Shown here: piece after piece, positions 1 through 5,244 of the stretch
Layout of the letters: every line of letters begins with the position of its first letter
Numbering within the stretch: the first letter of the stretch is position 1
NCBI GenBank assembly: GCA_031259225.1
Contig: JAIRLT010000076.1
Location: 1-6,615 of the forward strand
DNA: 6,615 nucleotides
Origin: Prevotellaceae bacterium
GTDB lineage: Bacteria; Bacteroidota; Bacteroidia; Bacteroidales; UBA932
Direction: 5' to 3'
Translations under genes and position numbers: made by a program
The notes under the pieces: generated by a model
Databases searched by the model: none
What the model saw: the letters and a program-made list of their open reading frames with translations, nothing else
Told to the model about the DNA's origin: nothing

Positions 1-840
1 AATGTGGTGGCGCATAGCAGCAGCAGTTATACCTTGCGCGGTTCGCGTCCCTTTGTGGTAAATGGCAAGACACTGCCTGCCGACCAGACAACTTTTTCCG
101 ATACGATAACTTCCTTTACCGACGCTACCGGCGCGCCCGGAAAGTTTCCCGCCCCACCCAATGAACCGCCGAATGAAATGGGGTGCATGGCGGGCTTGGT
201 AGAAGACCCAAGTGGCGTTTGCGTTGAGCCTTCAATCGTTGGATGTACTGATAATATATTAGATTTAGGCACAGTTTCATTCGTTCCCGGCGACCCGGTT
301 GAAATTATTGGTAACGGGATTTCGCAAACTTGGTCGCGTCCGGTAACAGCTACCGGCTGTCAAAAAACAACTTATGATTGGGGTACATTCGAGAGTATAA
401 CTGCAGATTGCATATGGATCCAAAATTATGATGGTGATTTATTCAACCCGTGTGCTGCGATAAGATATGCTTCTACCCTGTGCCCACACCCATGGCGATT
501 ACCAACGGCAGAGGATGCTATGGATCTCCTGGATGCGTTGGGCGGTAACAGAACCGGCGGTGTAGACCCGACATTCGTTGAACAGGTGCTACTTCCTATA
601 TGGGGCACTCACTTAACTGGATATTACAATAAAAACGTAGGATATGTGCGCACCGGTCAGACAACGTGGCTTATTCTCGCGACTGCTAAAATCGACTGGT
701 CCGACTACCAACGTGTCGAAACTGCCGCCCTTTACGTGAACGAAGGGGATAACGTTGACGATCCGTCGCACGCTGGTTCGTACGGTGTGGGTGGAGCTTG
801 GAAAGAGTCCGCCTGGGGTGTGCGCTGTATTAAAGATTGA
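1..840 (+). CDS. FISUMP / C-type-lectin-like surface protein, 3' part of the gene
   Basis: The reading frame is open from the first base, so the GTG at position 4 is probably internal and the true start lies upstream. Counting from that codon, residues 1-75 are a low-complexity Ser/Thr/Pro-rich linker. Residues 80-278 resemble FISUMP domains of Bacteroidota: TWSRPVTATGC (109-119), ADCIW (134-138), GDLFNPCAAIRY (144-155), CPHPWRLPTAED (160-171) and the ending WGVRCIKD (271-278), which matches the usual GFSVRCV-type terminus. These are normally C-terminal domains of exported proteins with a C-type-lectin-like fold, often present as many paralogues. The ligand is unknown. No T9SS sorting domain follows. 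The region around 205-272 departs from the ordinary YWSSTE-type core and precedes an avd-like gene, so it is a candidate hypervariable region. The family call is fairly secure; the diversification role is inference. Confidence 0.75.
   Translation, partial: NVVAHSSSSYTLRGSRPFVVNGKTLPADQTTFSDTITSFTDATGAPGKFPAPPNEPPNEMGCMAGLVEDPSGVCVEPSIVGCTDNILDLGTVSFVPGDPVEIIGNGISQTWSRPVTATGCQKTTYDWGTFESITADCIWIQNYDGDLFNPCAAIRYASTLCPHPWRLPTAEDAMDLLDALGGNRTGGVDPTFVEQVLLPIWGTHLTGYYNKNVGYVRTGQTTWLILATAKIDWSDYQRVETAALYVNEGDNVDDPSHAGSYGVGGAWKESAWGVRCIKD
613..837 (+). other. Candidate DGR variable region at the 3' end of the FISUMP gene
   Basis: In DGR target genes the variable repeat sits at the extreme 3' end and encodes the exposed ligand-binding face of a C-type-lectin fold. 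This stretch has that position and fold assignment. It keeps the conserved terminal VRC motif but has unusual residues where FISUMP relatives carry YWSSTE and Asn/Ser-rich loops. Many of its codons end in C or T, as adenine mutagenesis of AAC/AAT template codons would leave, but this is also ordinary codon usage. I found no second copy of the segment in the window, so no template repeat supports the call directly. The boundaries are approximate. Confidence 0.3.
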
Positions 841-872
841 ACAAGAGATCGTATGCTATCTAAACAGGAAAG

Positions 873-889
873 GTGTTTTTTTAAAACAC
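873..889 (+). promoter_or_regulatory. Stem-loop 33 bp after the FISUMP stop codon
   Basis: GTGTTTT (873-879) pairs perfectly with AAAACAC (883-889) around a TTT loop. ACAG (864-867) and CTGT (889-892) could extend the stem across a bulge. There is no clear U-tract on the 3' side, so it is a poor intrinsic terminator. In characterised DGRs a small hairpin or cruciform just downstream of the variable repeat promotes retrohoming, and this element sits in a comparable place. That role is inference; a transcript-processing or weak attenuation signal is equally possible. Confidence 0.35.
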
Positions 890-930
890 TGTCTATTATT
901 ATACCTTGTCCCCCTTAGGCTTTCACTACA

Positions 931-961
931 CAACCATGAAAAAAACCAATCAACCATGAAA
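931..961 (+). repeat. 11-bp direct repeat CAACCATGAAA duplicating the avd start site
   Basis: CAACCATGAAA occurs at 931-941 and again at 951-961. Each copy carries an ATG. The second ATG (956) is the chosen start of the avd-like gene. The first (936) opens a seven-codon frame, MKKTNQP, whose TGA stop (957-959) overlaps the second ATG as ATGA. This could be a short leader peptide giving translational coupling, or simply a small tandem duplication of the start region. The repeat is seen directly; any function is speculative. Confidence 0.5.
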
Positions 962-1294
962 TACGAATTAGTTTATAGTACTGATTTCACACACACGCCG
1001 CTTTATACAAAAATGGTAACCTTTGTGGGCGCATGCAACGGGCTTATTCCAAAGATGACCTGTCAAGGGAAAAAATTATTTGCCGGGCGTATCCGTTGGG
1101 AGCTGGGGTGCATCACGCAACTGTTGTTGCATGCGGCAGCTACCGGACGCGCGAATAAACGGCGGCATTTTATTTCCCTTGCACAGCAACATTTTCAAGT
1201 AGTTTGCGGGCTACTGCAATGTTGTTGCGATTTGAACTTTCTTCCGGTGCGCCACTATGCAACCTTAAATCTTGAAATCTTTGAATGCAGTTGA
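956..1294 (+). CDS. avd: Avd-like four-helix-bundle protein (DGR accessory protein)
   Basis: This 112-residue protein fits the Avd / 23S-rRNA-intervening-protein-like helical bundle family. Seen features: LYTKMVTFV (16-24) and LIPK (30-33) as the first helix and turn, KKLFAGRIRWEL (39-50) leading into a long helix to about 63, NKRRHFISLAQQHF (67-80) through LLQCCCDLNFL (86-96) as the third helix, and a fourth helix from about 97. Basic residues cluster at 33-47 and 65-70, as expected for a protein that binds nucleic acid and the DGR reverse transcriptase. I chose the ATG at 956 because homology-like sequence begins there; the longer frame from 755 would overlap the FISUMP gene with unconvincing sequence. 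Avd proteins are usually 110-130 residues with a Gly/Trp-containing end; this one stops just before that point. An S23-type bundle unrelated to DGRs is the alternative. Confidence 0.6.
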   Translation: MKYELVYSTDFTHTPLYTKMVTFVGACNGLIPKMTCQGKKLFAGRIRWELGCITQLLLHAAATGRANKRRHFISLAQQHFQVVCGLLQCCCDLNFLPVRHYATLNLEIFECS

Positions 1295-1398
1295 GGAAAA
1301 AGCAAATCAGCACGGCTTGCAGCCCGGTTGCATTGGTTGATTGAGTCTGCGTACTGGACTTACCGGAACTATATTTCCTGTAAGTAAAATAATTTTCG

Positions 1399-1406
1399 TA
1401 TTTTTG
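1399..1406 (+). promoter_or_regulatory. Bacteroidota-type -7 promoter element upstream of asnS
   Basis: TATTTTTG fits the TAnnTTTG -7 consensus used by the Bacteroidota primary sigma factor. It would start transcription near 1412 and leave a leader of about 50 bases before asnS. A -33 TTG-type element is not clear: TTCCTG at 1375-1380, 18 bp upstream, is the best candidate. It lies in the 169-bp gap between the avd-like gene and asnS (1295-1463), whose 3' half is very A/T-rich and in which I saw no other gene, template repeat or RNA. The element probably drives asnS and the three genes behind it. Confidence 0.5.
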
Positions 1407-1463
1407 CTGACCATTTGCCGAGATACAATATAATTTTATAAAGAGTAAAATCTATTCATTTCA

Positions 1464-2855
1464 ATGAAAACACCCGGAAGAACAAAAATTGCCGAACTGT
1501 TGAAAAGCGCCACCGGCGCGGAAGTAACCGTCAAAGGATGGGTGCGCACCAAACGCGGAAATAAAAATGTCGCCTTCATTGCACTGAACGACGGTTCGAC
1601 TATCCATACCATTCAAGTGGTAGCCGATATGCGCGTGTTTACCGAAGAACAACTGAAACCGGTAACCACCGGCGCCTGCTTGCGCGTTACCGGACAACTG
1701 GTCGCCTCGCAAGGCAGCGGGCAGCCGGTAGAAATTCAGGCAAAAGAAATAGAAATATACGGCGGCGCCGACGAAACTTATCCCTTGCAAAAGAAAGGTC
1801 ATACGCTGGAATTTTTGCGCGAGATAGCGCACCTGCGCCCGCGTACTAATACGTTCGGCGCGGTATTGCGCATCCGGCACGCAATGGCGTTCGCCATTCA
1901 TCATTACTTTAATGAAAAAGGTTTTGTGCATTTGCATACGCCGCTCATCACGGCTTCCGACGCGGAAGGCGCAGGGGCGATGTTCCAAGTTACTACGCTC
2001 GATTTGCAAAACCCGCCGCGCAATGACCGGAAAGAAATTGACTATACGCAGGATTTTTTCGGGCAGCAAACCTGCCTCACCGTCAGCGGGCAGCTTGAGG
2101 GCGAACTGGGCGCAATGGCGCTGGGGGAAGTCTATACATTCGGTCCCACATTCCGCGCCGAAAACAGCAATACGCCGCGACACCTCGCCGAATTCTGGAT
2201 GATTGAGCCGGAAATGGCGTTCTATGATATTCACGACAACATGAACCTCGCCGAAGATTTTATCAAATACCTTGTGCGGTATGCGCTGGAGCATTGCGCA
2301 GACGATTTGAAATTCTTGAACGATATGTATGACAAGGAACTGTTAGAACGCTTGCAGGGCGTGGTACAAACCGGTTTCGTACGGATAACCTACACCGAAG
2401 GAATAGCTATTCTGGAGCAATCGGGACAGCAGTTTGAATTTCCCGTCGCATGGGGCGTGGATTTGCAGAGCGAACATGAACGGTATTTAGTCGAAACGCA
2501 CTTCAAAAAACCGGTGATCCTTACGGACTATCCAAAAGAAATAAAAGCGTTCTACATGAAGCAAAACGCCGACGGCAAAACCGTCCGCGCCATGGATGTG
2601 CTGTTCCCGAAAATCGGTGAAATCATTGGCGGTTCGCAACGCGAAGAAAACCTGGAAAAATTACTGGCGCGTATAACCGAAACAGGCATGGACACGGAAA
2701 ATTTGTGGTGGTATCTTGATACGCGCCGCTTCGGGACGGCAGAACACAGCGGTTTCGGACTGGGTTTTGAACGGCTGCTGCTGTTCGTTACCGGCATGGC
2801 GAATATCCGCGATGTGATCCCTTTCCCGCGCACGCCAAAGAATGCAGCGTTTTGA
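1464..2855 (+). CDS. asnS: Asparaginyl-tRNA synthetase (EC 6.1.1.22)
   Basis: This cytoplasmic class IIb aminoacyl-tRNA synthetase charges tRNA-Asn with asparagine at the cost of ATP. The 463 residues match the usual length (E. coli 466). An N-terminal OB-fold anticodon-binding domain (about 20-100, starting VTVKGWVRTKRG) precedes the catalytic core. Motif 1 lies around 136-162, ending with HTPLIT. Motif 2 is at 229-250, with TFRAE and the AsnRS-specific loop NTPRHLAEFWMIEPE, which separates it from AspRS. Motif 3 is at 430-457, with GFGLGFERLLL (Arg437 in the ATP site) and IRDVIPFPRTP. DFFGQQTCLTVSGQLEGE (197-214) is another AsnRS signature. No insertion, truncation or frameshift is seen. 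The ATG at 1464 follows an A/T-rich leader without a Shine-Dalgarno sequence. It appears to head a unit continuing into the cargo gene 45 bp downstream. Confidence 0.97.
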   Translation: MKTPGRTKIAELLKSATGAEVTVKGWVRTKRGNKNVAFIALNDGSTIHTIQVVADMRVFTEEQLKPVTTGACLRVTGQLVASQGSGQPVEIQAKEIEIYGGADETYPLQKKGHTLEFLREIAHLRPRTNTFGAVLRIRHAMAFAIHHYFNEKGFVHLHTPLITASDAEGAGAMFQVTTLDLQNPPRNDRKEIDYTQDFFGQQTCLTVSGQLEGELGAMALGEVYTFGPTFRAENSNTPRHLAEFWMIEPEMAFYDIHDNMNLAEDFIKYLVRYALEHCADDLKFLNDMYDKELLERLQGVVQTGFVRITYTEGIAILEQSGQQFEFPVAWGVDLQSEHERYLVETHFKKPVILTDYPKEIKAFYMKQNADGKTVRAMDVLFPKIGEIIGGSQREENLEKLLARITETGMDTENLWWYLDTRRFGTAEHSGFGLGFERLLLFVTGMANIRDVIPFPRTPKNAAF

Positions 2856-2900
2856 AAACGCGGATTACAAATTAGTATGAATTACACGAATTAAAAAAAC

Positions 2901-3626
2901 ATGAAAAGAATAATACTCCCCATAGTTTTGTTTACCGCGTTATCCATAGGATGCCGGCAGGTGGCAATAGCCCAGTCACCGTCGTTTGAAAAGCTATTTA
3001 TGGAAAAAGACGGCGTGCAAACGGAATTAGACCCGGCAAATCCGGGAACGCTGACATTAACGGAAGGCGAGACCTGTTCCGTTACAGTTTACGCCACCGG
3101 CGCTACAGGCGGCGACATCGCTTTTATCTCGGCTACCGGCTTAGTGAGTTCGTGGATGTCTTTTATCAGCCCGGAAGGCGCCGGCTCCGCTACATTGCAG
3201 TTACTGCCGGGCGATGATGCGCACACGAGCGATGTAGACGGCAATTATACCATTTCCATTACCACCTTCGATACGATCCCCGGGCATACTACTTCCATCC
3301 TTACGCTGCCCGTTTACATCATCGACCGGAACGCACTGAAGCCCGGTGATACGGAAATTACCATTATAAATTACCCAAATCCTGTTACGGAAACAACACA
3401 ATTTGTTTCAACCATTGATTACATTGTTCCCACAGGCGGGCAGGGCGCCTTGCGAATTTATTCTTTATCGGGGCAACGGGTGATGACCGTATTTGAAAAG
3501 GTATATGTTGCAGAGGGGCATTATTTCCGTACCGTTAATTTATCGTCCTTGCCGGCGGGAACCTACCTGTACCGCCTAACTATCGACGGCATTGGCAGCA
3601 AATCGGGTCGCATGATTAAACTATAA
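2901..3626 (+). CDS. Secreted Ig-like protein with T9SS type A C-terminal sorting domain
   Basis: The 241-residue protein starts with a signal peptide (MKRIILPIVLFTALSIGC, about 1-24, probable cleavage AIA|Q). Residues about 28-141 look like a single Ig/cadherin-like beta-sandwich: LTEGETCSVTVYATGATGGDI (53-73), the Trp of SSWMSF, GNYTISITTFD (114-124) and PVYIIDR (137-143). Residues about 155-241 form a T9SS type A sorting domain with NYPNPV (157-162), LRIYSLSGQRV (184-194), NLSSLPAGTYLYRL (213-226) and the terminal GRMIKL. The Sec pathway would carry it to the periplasm and T9SS to the cell surface, where PorU removes the sorting domain. Cys18 after SIG could suggest a lipobox, but the downstream AIAQ site is more typical. 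No catalytic domain is visible, so its job is unknown. It directly precedes a PorV-like gene (18 bp) and may be its dedicated cargo. Confidence 0.85.
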   Translation: MKRIILPIVLFTALSIGCRQVAIAQSPSFEKLFMEKDGVQTELDPANPGTLTLTEGETCSVTVYATGATGGDIAFISATGLVSSWMSFISPEGAGSATLQLLPGDDAHTSDVDGNYTISITTFDTIPGHTTSILTLPVYIIDRNALKPGDTEITIINYPNPVTETTQFVSTIDYIVPTGGQGALRIYSLSGQRVMTVFEKVYVAEGHYFRTVNLSSLPAGTYLYRLTIDGIGSKSGRMIKL

Positions 3627-3630
3627 ACTT

Positions 3631-3642
3631 TTTACCGGTAAA
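3631..3642. promoter_or_regulatory. 12-bp perfect palindrome just before the porV-like start codon
   Basis: TTTACCGGTAAA is a perfect inverted repeat that fills most of the 18-bp gap between the cargo and PorV-like genes and ends two bases before the ATG. It could be a binding site for a dimeric regulator or a weak RNA hairpin (TTTA/TAAA stem, CCGG loop) over the translation start. The symmetry is seen directly; function is unproven and chance is possible in A/T-rich intergenic DNA. Confidence 0.3.
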
Positions 3643-3644
3643 TT

Positions 3645-4685
3645 ATGAATATGTTTTCAAAAAGAATAATCATTATCGCTTTTTTCGGCATGGCGCCTTC
3701 CTGCGCCCTATTTGCGCAGTACTACAACAACCCGGCATTGCATGAAGTAATAGCTCCCGACGCGCGGGCGGCGGGCATGGCGGATATTGGCGTAGCCACT
3801 TCGCCCGATGTTTTTTCGCAACACTGGAACCTCGCCAAATATGCTTTCTCAAAAGATACCGGCGCCGTAGGGCTTTCCTATACGCCGTGGGCATTGCGGA
3901 TAAACCGGTTTTCTTCGCCGCTGTTTTATTTGGCGGGTTTTTACAAAACCGGGCAACAGGCGATCAGCGCATCGGTGCGCTATCTCTCGGACGGAAGCAT
4001 TACAGACAGGGATGCGCAAGGGAATGCGGGCGGCTCAACGGTTCGTTCCCGTTATTCCTTTGACCTTGGTTATTCCCATACGTGGGGAAAATATATTTCG
4101 CTGGGATTGGCGTTGCGTTATATTGCTTCCGGTTTTAATTCGAGCGACGACGCTGTGAATGGATTGTCAAGCACCGGCGCGCTGGCAGGCGATATAGGTT
4201 TTTACTTCCGCTACCCGTCGAAAAAAACAAATGAATTTGCCCTTGGGTTAAGCCTGAAAAATATGGGCATGAAAGTAACGGAGGGCAGTACGAAACGATT
4301 TCTTCCGATGGCAATGAACCTCGGGTTCCGCTATTCGTGGCTGATACTGCCGCAACACCAACTGGCAATTGGGATGGACATAAATAAACCATTAGTACCA
4401 AAAGACCAAACAAAAACAGTATTCAGCGGCTTCTTCGCGGCATTTGGCAACAACATCAGGGAATGGGGCGTGTCCGGGGCGCTGGAATATTCTTTTATCG
4501 AACGTTTTTTCGCGCGTGCCGGCTACCACTTGGGCGATAAAGACTATGCGCTGGGCTCTTATTTCTCGGCAGGATTGGGTGCAAAGTGGCATAAATTTTC
4601 GCTGGATGCGTCCTATCTGGTGAGTACCCATGCCAACGAAGCGCTATCCAATACTGTTCGTATCGGCATACAATATGCTTTCTAA
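3645..4685 (+). CDS. porV: PorV-like T9SS outer-membrane beta-barrel protein
   Basis: The 346-residue protein has a signal peptide (about 1-24, ending ALFA|Q) followed by the segment that marks PorV (LptO): APDARAAGMADIGVATSPDV (37-56) and FSQHWNLAKYAF (57-68). After that come repeated amphipathic beta strands, such as VGLSYTPWALRINRF, AISASVRYLSDGSI, ISLGLALRYIASGF and FALGLSLKNMGMKV. It ends with the PorV-like block ERFFARAGYHLGDKDYALGSYFSAGLGAKW and a C-terminal aromatic residue (QYAF), as in FadL-type barrels. In T9SS, PorV accepts cargo from the Sov translocon and delivers it to the PorU sortase. The P. gingivalis protein is about 390 residues, so this one is short, and porU is not adjacent. 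It may be the main PorV or a paralogue serving the cargo upstream. PorQ is less likely because its different N-terminal motif is absent. ATG 3645 and ATG 3651 are both possible starts. Confidence 0.85.
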   Translation: MNMFSKRIIIIAFFGMAPSCALFAQYYNNPALHEVIAPDARAAGMADIGVATSPDVFSQHWNLAKYAFSKDTGAVGLSYTPWALRINRFSSPLFYLAGFYKTGQQAISASVRYLSDGSITDRDAQGNAGGSTVRSRYSFDLGYSHTWGKYISLGLALRYIASGFNSSDDAVNGLSSTGALAGDIGFYFRYPSKKTNEFALGLSLKNMGMKVTEGSTKRFLPMAMNLGFRYSWLILPQHQLAIGMDINKPLVPKDQTKTVFSGFFAAFGNNIREWGVSGALEYSFIERFFARAGYHLGDKDYALGSYFSAGLGAKWHKFSLDASYLVSTHANEALSNTVRIGIQYAF

Positions 4686-4696
4686 ATAAAAAAACC

Positions 4697-5134
4697 ATGC
4701 TTATCGGTATAGCTGCAGACCATGCAGGCGTAGAAATGAAAGCCTTCCTGAAAAAGCAACTCGAAGCGCAAGGCTACGAAGTACGCGACTTCGGCGCTTA
4801 TTCTTGCGACAGCGTAGATTATCCCGATTTCGCGCATCCTTTGGCAGAAGCCCTTTCTAAGGGAACGTTAAAAATTGCCGTTTCCATTTGCGGTTCCGGG
4901 AACGGCATCAGCATGACCATGAACCGCCACTGCGGCGTACGCGCCGCCCTTTGCTGGTTGCCGGAGATTGCGCGGCTGGCGCGGGCGCATAACGACGCCA
5001 ATGTATGTTCCCTGCCGGCGCGGTTCGTAGATTACGAAACGGCGCAAAAAATCGTGGAAACTTTCCTCTCCACCGCCTTTGAAGGCGGTCGCCACCAACG
5101 GCGCATCGAAAAAATAGAAATTTGTGAAGTGTAA
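4697..5134 (+). CDS. rpiB: Ribose-5-phosphate isomerase B (EC 5.3.1.6)
   Basis: This cytoplasmic enzyme interconverts ribose-5-phosphate and ribulose-5-phosphate in the non-oxidative pentose phosphate pathway. The 145-residue length is normal for the RpiB/LacAB family. Visible signatures are DHAG (8-11), DYPDFA (41-46), the catalytic Cys65 in SICGSGNGIS with the anion-binding GSGNG loop (66-70), NRHCGVRAAL (76-85), ARAHNDANV (95-103) with the ring-opening His98, and GGRHQRRIEKIE near the end. GSGNG replaces the E. coli GTGVG, a variant common in the family. The allose-specific subgroup cannot be excluded from motifs alone. The gene starts 11 bp after the porV-like stop, behind an A-tract and without a Shine-Dalgarno sequence. 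It is probably the last gene of the asnS unit, since a hairpin region follows and the next gene is convergent. Confidence 0.95.
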   Translation: MLIGIAADHAGVEMKAFLKKQLEAQGYEVRDFGAYSCDSVDYPDFAHPLAEALSKGTLKIAVSICGSGNGISMTMNRHCGVRAALCWLPEIARLARAHNDANVCSLPARFVDYETAQKIVETFLSTAFEGGRHQRRIEKIEICEV

Positions 5135-5136
5135 AG

Positions 5137-5171
5137 CCCCCTACCCCTACGGGGGAATTTACCGGAGTAAA
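5137..5171. terminator. Double hairpin between convergent genes, possible terminator
   Basis: CCCCC (5137-5141) or CCCC (5144-5147) can pair with GGGGG (5151-5155), starting three bases after the rpiB stop codon. A second stem-loop follows at once: TTTAC (5158-5162) with GTAAA (5167-5171) around CGGA. Neither has a strong U-tract, so an ordinary intrinsic terminator is not certain. The placement between convergent genes and the symmetry would allow action on both strands. The CCCCTAC/GGGG palindrome resembles small intergenic C/G-rich palindromes I recall from other Bacteroidota genomes. Confidence 0.45.
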
Positions 5172-5209
5172 CGCACGAAATTTAAGGGATAAAATTTTCA
5201 GGATATATC

Positions 5210-5244
5210 ACCTTTTACCTTTTACCCTTCACCTTTCACCCTTA
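5210..5244. repeat. Five-unit 7-bp tandem repeat overlapping the permease stop codon
   Basis: Five consecutive heptamers, ACCTTTT, ACCTTTT, ACCCTTC, ACCTTTC and ACCCTTA, follow one another without spacers. Their consensus is ACCYTTN. The final TTA is the complement of the TAA stop codon of the minus-strand permease gene, so the array begins exactly at the end of that gene and runs into the convergent gap. On the minus strand it is a purine-only tract apart from one T per unit. It looks like a small minisatellite prone to slippage. The periodicity is exact in length, with substitutions only. Confidence 0.8.

Noticed and set aside
340..356. Inverted repeat CCGGTA-ACAGC-TACCGG inside the FISUMP gene
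   Set aside because: TACCGG-type words are frequent throughout the coding DNA here through codon preference, so a 6-bp stem inside a coding region is not notable.
755..1294. Longer 179-codon version of the avd-like gene starting at 755
   Set aside because: It would overlap the FISUMP gene by 86 bp and its first 67 residues look like translated non-coding DNA. Family-like sequence starts at the ATG at 956.
1302..1331. Possible compound hairpin (GCAA...GGCT TGC AGCC...TTGC) after avd
   Set aside because: Stems are only 4 bp with mismatched joins and no U-tract, too weak to call a terminator or structured RNA.
1340..1380. Possible template repeat matching the FISUMP 3' end
   Set aside because: Only scattered short matches (for example GTCTGCGTACT against GTGTGCGCTGT), with mismatches not restricted to adenines.
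1461..2294. Minus-strand 277-codon open frame
   Set aside because: It lies wholly opposite the unmistakable asnS gene and has no recognisable motif; it is a shadow of codon bias.
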